From the NCBI RefSeq assembly GCF_026891035.1, contig NZ_JAPTGG010000016.1:1-64000 (forward strand): a DNA stretch of 64,000 nt, written 5' to 3'. Below, piece after piece: positions 8,268 to 16,582 of the stretch. This stretch comes from Dasania phycosphaerae. GTDB taxonomy: Bacteria; Pseudomonadota; Gammaproteobacteria; Pseudomonadales; Dasaniaceae. A model generated the notes under the pieces. That model did no database searches. It was not told the origin of the DNA and saw nothing but the letters and a program-made list of their open reading frames with translations. Numbering within the stretch: position 1 is the stretch's first letter; each line of letters opens with the position of its first letter. Position numbers and translations under genes: made by a program.

Positions 8268-8872
8268 ACATTACACCTCAAGCGTCAAAAAATGACGTAT
8301 TACACGCGTTCTCAGCAGAATCGAACCTCAATGCCGATACCTTGGCGAGCTATTTGAAGCGCTACCCCCAGTATCGAGAAGCGCTCATTGATCTGTCCAT
8401 TGAGCTTTTTACGGCTCCGAAGTTTGATGAAGTGGCCGCCGAGAAGGTTCCAAGCGACAAGTCCATACAGGCTTGGTCCAAATTTCAATCCTTGTTGAGT
8501 CCTACCGATCCGGCCTCGGCAGCTCCGTGCCCAATGGATAACCCCCTGTCGAATTTAAGCGATGAGCGTTTTCGTGAACTTGCCAGTGAGTTGAACGTTA
8601 ACCGCCTGTTCTTATCCCGTTTACGAGATTGTTCTATCCAAGTGACCACTATTCCCCAGCAATTCTTGTCCGCAGTTGCACAGGCACTGGCAGTGTCAAT
8701 TGAGGGACTGACAAGCGCCTTAGAGACCCCGCCTGTTGTTGCGTCAGGTCTGAGGCATAAGGCCTCTGGGAAGCCTGGGGCGGGTGACAAAATCACTTTT
8801 GAAGAAGCGCTGACAACTTCTGCGTTAAGCGAAGCACAACAAGCGGCGTTGATGGAAATGAAGGACGAGTAA
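8264..8872 (+). CDS. Small regulator-like protein preceding an ImmA/IrrE fusion
   Basis: 202 residues from the ATG at 8264, which overlaps the stop of the sigma-like gene; GGAGG at 8252-8256 lies seven bases upstream. A longer frame from 8120 would be embedded in the upstream gene and is rejected. The middle section has a possible helix-turn-helix character: LASELNVNRLFLSRLRD, then PQQFLSAVAQALAVSIEGL, about 102-148. Proteins in this position next to ImmA/IrrE peptidases are often XRE-type repressors or substrates cut by the peptidase, and the sequence fits that idea loosely. The C-terminal GDKITFEEALTTSALSE tail could be a cleavage or regulatory region. No firm family was recognised. Confidence 0.55.
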   Translation: MNITPQASKNDVLHAFSAESNLNADTLASYLKRYPQYREALIDLSIELFTAPKFDEVAAEKVPSDKSIQAWSKFQSLLSPTDPASAAPCPMDNPLSNLSDERFRELASELNVNRLFLSRLRDCSIQVTTIPQQFLSAVAQALAVSIEGLTSALETPPVVASGLRHKASGKPGAGDKITFEEALTTSALSEAQQAALMEMKDE

Positions 8873-8875
8873 TAT

Positions 8876-11800
8876 ATGGATGCCATCGAAGCGGCTCGAC
8901 AACAGGCGGCTAAGCTGCATCAGGCCGCTTGTGCTCGGGGCAGTGATACCAGCGCCTTGTTGTCTTTCGTCACGGGTGAGGCAGAGCGGAGAGGAATAGA
9001 TGTTTATCCACTGGCCCAGGGAGACCCCCAGCTTAATGGTGGGAGAGCCCTCTACGACAGCCAGGCAGGGATGATTCTCTTTGAAGACGTGGGTAGCGAT
9101 TTTGACAAAGCCTTTCTAATTGCGCATGAAATTGGTCATGTGGAGTTGGAAGGTGCTACGCAAGATGATCTAACTGAGGAAATTGATCCAGACCGGTCTG
9201 CCGAAGCACCTGCGGTGGGTGCCGAACGAGTGGTTGACTATGGCAGCCACGAGCGGCGCGAGATCATTATGGATCTTTTTGCTCGTGAATTGCTGCTGCC
9301 GCGCAGAGTGGCAAGACGCTGGCACATCGACGAACAGCTGTCTTCCGAGGCAATCGCTGATCGATTGCAAGCTCCGTTGAGCGTGGTTCAACAGCAGTTG
9401 CTTGATGCGCTGCTGCTGCCTCCCATTACGACACCACTCACGGAGTCCTCAGCAACAGCGGTCGGTTTGGATGATTCCCAACACAACGCCGCCTTACACC
9501 GTGGCAGTGCCTTCCAGCTTCAAGCAGGGCCGGGCACCGGTAAAACCCGAACTTTGGTGCATCGCATTGAGTCTTTGCTGGAAGAAGGGGTAGATCCTGG
9601 TGCTATCCTAGTGTTGACCTTCTCCAACAAGGCGGCTGGCGAGCTGCGCCAGCGTATCGCCGCCAAGTTTCCCGAGGCAGTGGCGACTCTATGGTTAGGG
9701 ACCTTCCACTCTTTCGGTCTGGATATTGTGCACCGTTTTCATGACCGATTGGGCTTATCCGAAAACCCCAGGGTGATTTCGCGCTACGAAGCTATCGAAC
9801 TGCTTGAAGACGAAATAGCACGGCTTCCGCTTAAGCACTTTCGCAACCTCTACGATCCAACCCTAGACTTGGGCGACATGCTCTCGGCCATCTCGCGAGC
9901 GAAAGACGAAGTCGTGAATGTCACTGAATGTCGAGCATTAGCAGAGGCCATGCTTGAGGCTTCACGAGAGTTACCGCCGGGTGATGATGCTGAAAAACAA
10001 CGTGAACGAGCTGAAAAATGCCTTGATGTAGCAGAGTTATATCAAGTTTATGAGACTATGTTGCAACGTACCGACAGCGTTGATTTTGGCGATCTGGTTT
10101 CTCTACCTGTGCGCTTGGTGGAGTCAGAGCCAGAGGTTCAACAACTGCTCGCATCACGCCACAAACACATTATGGTGGATGAGTACCAGGATGTTAACCG
10201 CGCCTCAGTGCGCTTGATTAAGGCCATTGCGGGAGAGGGCAAGCGGCTTTGGGTCGTCGGAGATTCGCGCCAATCTATCTACCGTTTTCGGGGCGCTTCG
10301 TCGATCAATATGAAGCGCTTTATTGAGGACTTTCCCGGCGCACAAGTAGCAGGACTGGATATCAATTACCGCTCCTCGAGCGAAATTGTTGATCTCTACC
10401 GTCACTTTTCGACGGGCATGAAAGCCACAGAAGGGGCTTTGCCTTTGCAGCTCCATGCCCATCATGGCTCAATGGGGAAACGGCCTGAATTCCGCGTGGC
10501 TACTACCCCTGATGATGAAATTGCCGTGCTCGCTGCAGCGATAATGGAGAAGAAAAGTCAGGGTGTCGAATACAAGGATCAGGCCATACTCTGTACTTCC
10601 AACAACCGCTTGAGCGAGATCGCTGCCAGTCTTGAAGTCCTCGGCCTGCCGGTGTTTTATTTAGGCAGCCTGTTTGAACGCGAAGAAATCAAGGATCTGT
10701 TGTCACTGCTGTCGTTAGTCACCGACAGGCGTGCCACGGGCCTAGTGCGGGCGGCGACACTGCCCGGCTACGCGGTCCGGCTGGAACACATCACTGCACT
10801 ACAGCAGCACCTGCGCGAAGCTGACCCCGATCCCTTGGGTTGGGGAGCACTGGTCGATGAGGTGCCCGGTTTAGATGAACAAGCCCGCGAAAACCTCAAA
10901 CGCCTATCGGCTGTTTTCGTCGATGTTCCCACCAATGCCAATCCCTGGCCGGTTCTGGCAAGCCTGGTCATTGATCGATTGGGCTGGGCAAAGCAGGCGG
11001 CCATGGCCAATGACCTACAAGGCCAAATGAAGGGAATCGCCTTGTGGCAGCTGTTGAACTTTGCCCGTAACTCCATCAACAGCAGCGGATTGCCCATTGA
11101 TAGGCTGCTGTCGCGCATTCGCCGTATTGTGTTGCTCTCCGAAGACCGCGAAATGCGTCAACTCCCTCAGGCGTCGCACAGCATCAATGGCGTTCGCTTA
11201 ATGACCATACATGCTAGCAAAGGTTTGGAGTTCAAGGTGGTGCATCTCCCAGGTATGATCGCCACCGGATTGCCGGGTAGCAACAGGCCGCCACGCTGTG
11301 TACCCCCTGATGGGCTGATCGACGGAACTGAGGGCTTAACGGGGCTTGAGGCTATCAAAGCTGGGCACGAGGAAGAGGAAGAGTGTAAGTTTTTTGTGGC
11401 CACTTCGCGGGCGCAAAATGAGTTGTTGCTTTATGCCTCTTCTGTACAAAACGATGGCAAAAACCGCAGTCGATCAAAATACATCGACCGCATTGCTTCG
11501 GTTATCCAGCAGCAGAACAATCCGGCTCGGCTCAGTCTCAACCCTGTGGAACCTGAGATCTTAAGCCTCGATGAAGAAGCACTGTTGATTAGTGAAAAAC
11601 AGCTCAGCTTGTATGACCGCTGCCCCAGACGGTTTCTCTATACCCACGCTTTGACCTTGGCGGGCAAACGTACCGAGAGTGCGTTCATGCAAATGCACAG
11701 TGCGGTGTACGATGTGCTGGATTGGTTGGGACAGAGGCACAGCGAATCCACGCCAAGTGCTGGTGAACTGGAAGCTCAATTTACACAGTCGTGGCTCAAC

Positions 11801-12307
11801 CGGGGTCCTGTAGATCACGGCTACGCGGAGGACTATCGCCGCATCGGGGAGCGCTTAGTGCAATACCTTATCGAGACCCGACAGGGGCGTCAGTTGGTCA
11901 AGCCCGAGGTGCTGCAAGTTTCTTTTCCAGAGGGCGAGATCAGCGTTTTACCCGATGAAATGACACTCGATGCAGACGGCAAGTACAGTATTCGGCGCAT
12001 CAAGTCCGGTAAAAAGGGCAGCGACGAATTTGACCGCATTGAATACACGCTATTGCTGGAGGCGGCAGAACGTCAGTTTGGGCATGGTACTCGAGTGGAG
12101 GCCGTGCACTTAGCTGGCGAAACCCAGGAGCAGGTCACGGTGACCGACCGCAAAAAATCCTCGCGCCTGAGCAAAGCCCAATCGGCCATGGGCGCTATTG
12201 CCCAGGGGCATTTTCCTGCAAAGCCTGAAAATCGCACTTGCCCCCGCTGCCCGAGCTTTTTTATCTGTGGCAAAGTCCCGGCAGGAAAAATTTGTATAAA
12301 AAAGTAG
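8876..12307 (+). CDS. ImmA/IrrE peptidase - UvrD helicase - PD-(D/E)XK iron-sulfur nuclease fusion
   Basis: 1143 residues in three parts. Residues about 30-160: an ImmA/IrrE-type metallopeptidase with HEIGH at 84-88 and downstream RREIIMDLFARELLLP. Residues about 195-890: superfamily 1 UvrD/Rep helicase with Walker A AGPGTGKT (217-224), FSNKAAGEL, VDEYQDVN (about 434), VVGDSRQSIYRFRG, YRSS, MTIHASKGLEFKVV and VATSRAQNEL. Residues about 905-1143: an AddB/Cas4-like nuclease with one Cys in LYDRCPRRF and a terminal CPRCPSFFIC cluster, the four-Cys pattern of an iron-sulfur PD-(D/E)XK domain. Helicase plus nuclease suggests DNA-end processing; the peptidase may relieve repression when damage or invading DNA is sensed. 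The gene follows the previous one by three bases. Confidence 0.85.
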   Translation: MDAIEAARQQAAKLHQAACARGSDTSALLSFVTGEAERRGIDVYPLAQGDPQLNGGRALYDSQAGMILFEDVGSDFDKAFLIAHEIGHVELEGATQDDLTEEIDPDRSAEAPAVGAERVVDYGSHERREIIMDLFARELLLPRRVARRWHIDEQLSSEAIADRLQAPLSVVQQQLLDALLLPPITTPLTESSATAVGLDDSQHNAALHRGSAFQLQAGPGTGKTRTLVHRIESLLEEGVDPGAILVLTFSNKAAGELRQRIAAKFPEAVATLWLGTFHSFGLDIVHRFHDRLGLSENPRVISRYEAIELLEDEIARLPLKHFRNLYDPTLDLGDMLSAISRAKDEVVNVTECRALAEAMLEASRELPPGDDAEKQRERAEKCLDVAELYQVYETMLQRTDSVDFGDLVSLPVRLVESEPEVQQLLASRHKHIMVDEYQDVNRASVRLIKAIAGEGKRLWVVGDSRQSIYRFRGASSINMKRFIEDFPGAQVAGLDINYRSSSEIVDLYRHFSTGMKATEGALPLQLHAHHGSMGKRPEFRVATTPDDEIAVLAAAIMEKKSQGVEYKDQAILCTSNNRLSEIAASLEVLGLPVFYLGSLFEREEIKDLLSLLSLVTDRRATGLVRAATLPGYAVRLEHITALQQHLREADPDPLGWGALVDEVPGLDEQARENLKRLSAVFVDVPTNANPWPVLASLVIDRLGWAKQAAMANDLQGQMKGIALWQLLNFARNSINSSGLPIDRLLSRIRRIVLLSEDREMRQLPQASHSINGVRLMTIHASKGLEFKVVHLPGMIATGLPGSNRPPRCVPPDGLIDGTEGLTGLEAIKAGHEEEEECKFFVATSRAQNELLLYASSVQNDGKNRSRSKYIDRIASVIQQQNNPARLSLNPVEPEILSLDEEALLISEKQLSLYDRCPRRFLYTHALTLAGKRTESAFMQMHSAVYDVLDWLGQRHSESTPSAGELEAQFTQSWLNRGPVDHGYAEDYRRIGERLVQYLIETRQGRQLVKPEVLQVSFPEGEISVLPDEMTLDADGKYSIRRIKSGKKGSDEFDRIEYTLLLEAAERQFGHGTRVEAVHLAGETQEQVTVTDRKKSSRLSKAQSAMGAIAQGHFPAKPENRTCPRCPSFFICGKVPAGKICIKK

Positions 12308-12402
12308 ATTAAACTTTCCGGTTGGCACTATTCCCTTCGATTAACCCCTTGAACGGCTAAGAAACCGCATGTCGCGGCAAGCCATCAAGAGATTATTCGA
12401 TT

Positions 12403-13569
12403 ATGAACGATGTTACTTCTCCCAACGAAGCGCGTGTTGAGCGCGAAAACATAGCCCTCTGCCGTCAAGAGGGCCGCCCACTGCCCATTGCGGAGCACTA
12501 CCTGGTACAGATGCTTGATCCCAACGGGCAGGGTACCTTGGTTGAAATTGACGATCCGGTACCTACCGGTCGCCAAATCCTTAGTGCAGCAGGCAAAACT
12601 CCCGTTGAAAACCACCTGCTGTTGCTGTTTGACGACAAAGGCGAACTCGAAGCGGTAGACCTCGATGACACGGTGGACGTGTATCAACGTGGCGTTGAGC
12701 AGTTTTTTGCCTTCGACAGCGATCGCCTCTTCTATGTCGCTTTAAATGGACAGCGTTTTCCCTGGGGCCAGGCCCACATTGGTGAGGATGTGCTGCGCCG
12801 CGTTGGCTGCATTGCTGAGAATCAAGACATCTGGTTGGAGCGTCGTAATGAGCCGGATCACCTTCTTGCCGACGGGGACTATGTGGATTTGGATGAGTCT
12901 GGTCTCGAAAAACTCTACACTCAACGCAAAATCTGGAAGCTGAACGTGCAGGGCGTTACCGTAAGCGTTGAACAACCGACCATTGTTGCCAGCGATGCAC
13001 TTAAGGCGGCCGGCTTTAACCCAGACAAGGGTTGGATTCTGGTACTCAAGGTGAAGGGTGAACGCAAACAAGTCATCGAGATGAGTGATGTCATCGACCT
13101 GCGGAAACCGGGCATCGAAAAGCTCCGTCTCACCCCAGCAGAAATCAACAATGGCGAGGCGGCAGCTGCCCCCGCCTTTGAGTTTACCTTGTTGGACCAA
13201 GATGTGGCGTATTTGAACCACTTGGGGTTCGACTGGGAGACTCGCTTGGTCGGGGCGCGGCGTTGGTTGATCATTCACAATCACCTACTGCCGAGTGGTT
13301 ATAACTGCGAGCAGGTAGATCTTGCCATAGAGATTCCCACTGCTTACCCGGACGCAAAGCTCGATATGTTCTTCGTTCATCCCGTCCTGACGTTGGTCAA
13401 TGGTGGCAACATCGCTCAGACTGAAAATCGGGAAAACATTCTTGGGAACGTCTACCAGCGCTGGAGTCGCCATCTCAATGGCGCCACACAATGGAACCCC
13501 TTAACTGACAGCGTAATAACTCACTTGGCTGTTGTGGAAGAATCACTACTGCGGGAGGTGGGGGAATGA
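12403..13569 (+). CDS. Triple ubiquitin-like domain protein fused to an E2-like domain (Multi_ubiq / Prok-E2_E type)
   Basis: 388 residues. Three ubiquitin-like repeats at about 33-101, 109-173 and 177-243 each end in the same pattern, D-[VL]-x4-G-[VLI]-E-[KQ]-[FL], with the G at 97, 167 and 237, exactly 70 residues apart. None ends in Gly-Gly. Residues about 258-388 look like the Prok-E2_E domain: RRWLIIHNHLLPSGYN, EIPTAYPDAKLDMFF, a Trp-x2-His (W354, H357) and a single nearby Cys, C302, as a possible catalytic residue. The family is known from predicted bacterial ubiquitin-like conjugation operons. The gene overlaps the JAB-E1 gene by four bases, so the two are almost certainly co-translated. 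Confidence 0.85.
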   Translation: MNDVTSPNEARVERENIALCRQEGRPLPIAEHYLVQMLDPNGQGTLVEIDDPVPTGRQILSAAGKTPVENHLLLLFDDKGELEAVDLDDTVDVYQRGVEQFFAFDSDRLFYVALNGQRFPWGQAHIGEDVLRRVGCIAENQDIWLERRNEPDHLLADGDYVDLDESGLEKLYTQRKIWKLNVQGVTVSVEQPTIVASDALKAAGFNPDKGWILVLKVKGERKQVIEMSDVIDLRKPGIEKLRLTPAEINNGEAAAAPAFEFTLLDQDVAYLNHLGFDWETRLVGARRWLIIHNHLLPSGYNCEQVDLAIEIPTAYPDAKLDMFFVHPVLTLVNGGNIAQTENRENILGNVYQRWSRHLNGATQWNPLTDSVITHLAVVEESLLREVGE

Positions 13570-14972
13570 GCGCAACCATTAATCAGCCTGTCAAACTGGC
13601 GATCAGTGAGGCTCATCATACCAAACTGCGTGAGCACCTTTTCCCCGGCGACGGCTTGGAGGCCGCCGCTATTGTGCTCTGCGCCCAAAGCGCCGCACAT
13701 CGCTATGTGGTCAATCAGATTCTGTTGGTTGACCACGCCGATTGCAGCGTGCGCTCGCCTGATCGTATCTGTTGGCCTGGCACCACCATCGAGGAGGCCA
13801 TTGATATGGCCGAGGCTCATGCTCTGTCGATTGTGCTGATGCACTCGCATCCCGGCGGCGTCTTGGCGTTCTCGGCCATTGACGATTACAGTGATCGAGA
13901 CGTTATGCCCGCGCTATTCGAGGCCAGTGAATCGCCTTTGACCCGACATGGCTCGGCCATCATGACAGCGGACGGTGCCATTTGCGCTCGGCTCTATGAT
14001 CGCCAACTGATGACTACACCTGTCAGCGCTGTGCACCTCGCTAGCGATGAATTGTTAACCTGGCAAGTATCTGAGCAGGGACGTTTGCTACCTATCCCTA
14101 TGGCTTTCTCTACCGAAATGGGGCGTCACCTCAAAAACTTCACCGCTTGTGTGGTTGGGGTATCGGGTACTGGGTCCATTGTGGTAGAACAGCTGGCTCG
14201 ACTTGGCTTTGGCCGATTGATCCTGATCGATTTTGATGAAATTGAATTCAAGAACCTCAACCGTATCCTCAACGCCACACTGGATGATGCTCGGAACAGT
14301 ACAGCCAAAGTGGCTAGGTTTGCGTCGGTTATTCCCACCTACCGCGATGATATCGAAGTGCTCACACTTAAAGCCAGTGTTGCTACTCGCGATGCCATTG
14401 AGGTGGCGGGCGAAGGTGATGTGCTATTTTGCTGTGTAGACAGCTTTGAGGGGCGGCAGGTGTGTGACCGCATTGCAGCAGCGTTCCTGCAGCCACTATT
14501 TGATGTGGCCGTTACTATTCCTACCCGTCAGAGTGCAGGTGGAGTCGCTGTTGGCGATGTATGTGGGCGGGTGGACTATGTGAAACCTGGTGGCAGTACC
14601 TTGGCGGATCGCGGAGTCTACACTCCAGAAGCTCTGCGCCGGGAATACTTGCAAAAAGTGGCCCCCAATGAACTGGCCGAACAGGTGGCAGAAGGCTACA
14701 TCAAAGATGTCGCCGAAGAAGCTCCATCGGTTATCTCGCTAAATATGCGCGCTGCCAGCGACTGCGTCATGGAGTTTATTGCGCGCGCATACCCCTTTCG
14801 CCAGGAACCTAACGCCGAACGTGCCCGCACCCAATTTTCACTGGCCGCAGGTGAAGAGGAGTTTATGGGTGAAACAGATTTTAGCTGTGTACCGAATCCT
14901 CACCTTGGTCGAGGTTTAATTGAGCCTCTGCTGGGCATGCCGCGCTTTGCTGCCAGAGAGGTGAACGCATGA
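13566..14972 (+). CDS. JAB deubiquitinase-like peptidase fused to an E1/ThiF activating domain
   Basis: 468 residues. The N-terminal part (about 10-150) is a JAB/JAMM metallopeptidase: E32 upstream, HSHPGG at 93-98, then S103-x2-D106, a complete zinc-ligand set. The C-terminal part (about 190-440) is an E1/ThiF adenylation domain: GVSGTGS at 198-204, ILIDFDEIEFKNLNRI with D222, N230 and R233, K248, and VLFCCVD around 286-291. Candidate thiolating cysteines include C333 and C441; which one acts cannot be told by eye. In one protein it could activate ubiquitin-like tails by adenylation and also trim or remove them. It is fused in operon with the ubiquitin/E2 protein upstream (ATGA) and the DUF6527-like gene downstream (ATGA). 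Confidence 0.88.
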   Translation: MSATINQPVKLAISEAHHTKLREHLFPGDGLEAAAIVLCAQSAAHRYVVNQILLVDHADCSVRSPDRICWPGTTIEEAIDMAEAHALSIVLMHSHPGGVLAFSAIDDYSDRDVMPALFEASESPLTRHGSAIMTADGAICARLYDRQLMTTPVSAVHLASDELLTWQVSEQGRLLPIPMAFSTEMGRHLKNFTACVVGVSGTGSIVVEQLARLGFGRLILIDFDEIEFKNLNRILNATLDDARNSTAKVARFASVIPTYRDDIEVLTLKASVATRDAIEVAGEGDVLFCCVDSFEGRQVCDRIAAAFLQPLFDVAVTIPTRQSAGGVAVGDVCGRVDYVKPGGSTLADRGVYTPEALRREYLQKVAPNELAEQVAEGYIKDVAEEAPSVISLNMRAASDCVMEFIARAYPFRQEPNAERARTQFSLAAGEEEFMGETDFSCVPNPHLGRGLIEPLLGMPRFAAREVNA

Positions 14973-15298
14973 AATGGCCCCGCTGGATAATAAAACAGGT
15001 AGAAAGGTTTCTTCCCGCGCGACGGATAACCATCGTTGAGGCAGATACGCCACCGCCGAAATTACCCCGCCGCAATCTGGTGCTGGCTCGAGAAGACAGC
15101 GAAGACTGGGCCGTGGCCTTTCGTTGTCCCTGCGGCTGTGGAAAACGGTTAGAGTTGTTGCTGATTGAGGAGGCTAAGCCAAACTGGTCTATCAATATCA
15201 GCAAAGAGGGTAAGCCCACACTGCACCCTTCTGTTTGGCTCAAGGGAGGGTGTAAATCTCACTTTTGGTTGCGAAACGGAAAAATTATCTGGGTTTGA
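14969..15298 (+). CDS. DUF6527-like protein of the ubiquitin-like operon
   Basis: 109 residues. A basic N-terminus is followed by FRCPCGCGKR (C53, C55, C57), LHPSVWLKGGCKSHFWL (H86, C95, H98) and a terminal NGKIIWV. The Cys/His set suggests zinc binding. This is the pattern I associate with DUF6527, a small family repeatedly found in bacterial ubiquitin-like conjugation operons, where a processing or peptidase role has been proposed; I cannot confirm this from sequence. It overlaps the JAB-E1 gene by four bases and ends the cassette. The next gene belongs to the transfer apparatus. Confidence 0.78.
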   Translation: MKWPRWIIKQVERFLPARRITIVEADTPPPKLPRRNLVLAREDSEDWAVAFRCPCGCGKRLELLLIEEAKPNWSINISKEGKPTLHPSVWLKGGCKSHFWLRNGKIIWV

Positions 15299-15621
15299 GC
15301 AGCTGCAGTTTCGTAATTTAGAGTTTGTTGAGTACGCTACCAAACTCTGCCGTTACTGGAAGCTATACCTGAGTAAGGCAGGGAGGAAATTAGGGGCAGG
15401 CCTTCGATTTTGGATTTACTCAATGTCCGCTTGTGGCCGTCTTTTGCCAAAGTGAATTTCCAGAAAATTACGTTTGGTTGCACTGTGGCTGCCAGAAGCA
15501 ATTGGCTAATACCTATTAATAAAATTCATGTTTTATAATTAATTTCTTTCCCTTTAGAAAGCTTTCCCATACCCCCAGCTTAAAATTTCCATGATCATTA
15601 CCTCAACAAAGGATAATGATC
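15299..15621. other. Intergenic region between cargo island 1 and the second transfer block
   Basis: About 320 bases, A/T-rich in the second half. No supported gene; a frame crossing 15165-15455 is a shadow of the DUF6527 gene. TATAAT at 15534-15539 could be a -10 for the RAQPRD operon, but no good -35 is seen at the right spacing. This is the right-hand junction of the inserted cargo. Confidence 0.4.
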
Positions 15622-15912
15622 ATGCGAACCCCAGTAATTTTCACCTTAATCCTTGCATTACTGTCAGCGCCCACATACGCCATCACGGATCAAGAGCGTT
15701 CCGTTCTTCAGCGCCTGAATACTGAGCTGGGAACCATTACCCATATTATTAATGAGGCTGAACAGGCCGCCAACCAACGTGATCGCAGACAGGTCGATTA
15801 TCAACGTCTGAGCGACGACCTGCAAAAAATCCAACAAGGCATTCTTGATGCTATCAACGCTGAGCGGCGTGAGCCACGGTCGTTACCACCCGTAGACGGA
15901 GATTATCGCTGA
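15622..15912 (+). CDS. RAQPRD-family ICE protein
   Basis: 96 residues from the ATG at 15622, eight bases after AAAGGA; the ATG at 15616 is too close to that site. Signal peptide at residues 1-18 (ending TYA-IT). The body contains LQRLNTELGTITHIINEAEQAA and a tail NAERREPRSLPP, matching the RAQPRD family of small exported proteins whose name comes from a motif variant seen here as NQRDRRQVDY. It is the first gene of the second transfer block and is specific to PFGI-1-type elements. The function is unknown; the likely location is the periplasm. Confidence 0.82.
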   Translation: MRTPVIFTLILALLSAPTYAITDQERSVLQRLNTELGTITHIINEAEQAANQRDRRQVDYQRLSDDLQKIQQGILDAINAERREPRSLPPVDGDYR

Positions 15913-16151
15913 TGACCGTATCTGCGTCTCAAGAGGCCGCTTTCATTGGGGCTACGTTGGGTGTTCCTATGGGGAGCTTTAGCCTAACGATTCTGTTGAT
16001 TTTTTATTCGGTGCTTTATATCTGGGTCGCCTGGGTCATTGTCACTCAATGGAGGGCGTGGTCAAACCGAAAAATAAACTTTTATGATTTTCTGACTCGA
16101 TCAGTCCGTTCGATTTTTATAACCCTCGTTCTTGGCTTCCTACTGCGATAG
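15912..16151 (+). CDS. ICE membrane protein, TIGR03758-like
   Basis: 79 residues with two hydrophobic helices (about 20-42 and 62-78) around a short basic loop (WRAWSNRKINFYDFL). The start ATG shares its A with the preceding stop. Size, topology and position between RAQPRD and the TIGR03745-like protein match TIGR03758. It is probably a small inner-membrane or pilin-like component of the mating apparatus. Confidence 0.78.
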   Translation: MTVSASQEAAFIGATLGVPMGSFSLTILLIFYSVLYIWVAWVIVTQWRAWSNRKINFYDFLTRSVRSIFITLVLGFLLR

Positions 16152-16204
16152 CGCTGACGAAAAAAAATTACGCAAAACTTTTAATGAAAAAAGTGAGGAA
16201 GACT

Positions 16205-16579
16205 ATGAACCCTACAATGTACGAATCTACTACTAAGCAGAAGCGATACATCGCTCATTATTCAATATTCTGGCTTTGGCTGATCTCAATATCCGCCCAA
16301 GCACAGTTGCCTACACCTGTGAATCCAACAAGCGGGGCACCTAGTGGCAACTATTTGGCTTTTATGCAGGGTTGGTCGGGTGACGCTATCGATTATATCG
16401 CGTTGGTCATATCGGGTGCAGGTTTCCTATGGGTTGGATGGATTTTACTCTCCAAGTTTAACGAAGCGCGTAGCTCTAATGACCCAGATTGGGGTTCTGT
16501 AGGTTTGACCGCCGTGATTGCTGGCGTGTTGTTAGCCATCGTGTCCTTCTTCCTGAACGAAGCTGTTGGAATAATTTAA
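16205..16579 (+). CDS. ICE membrane protein, TIGR03745-like
   Basis: 124 residues from the ATG at 16205, preceded by GAGGA at 16195-16199; an in-frame ATG at 16184 lacks a site and is rejected. Signal-like segment about 15-35 (ending AQAQLP), then two membrane helices (about 63-85 and 97-120) with the loop NEARSSNDPDWGSVG between them. The layout resembles VirB2-like pilin precursors, and its place in the cluster matches TIGR03745. Whether it is the pilin subunit is an inference. Confidence 0.78.
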   Translation: MNPTMYESTTKQKRYIAHYSIFWLWLISISAQAQLPTPVNPTSGAPSGNYLAFMQGWSGDAIDYIALVISGAGFLWVGWILLSKFNEARSSNDPDWGSVGLTAVIAGVLLAIVSFFLNEAVGII

Positions 16580-16582
16580 GCC

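Noticed and set aside
7865..8281. 138-residue minus-strand frame
   Set aside because: Low-complexity Ser-rich translation opposite the sigma-like gene; no start site.
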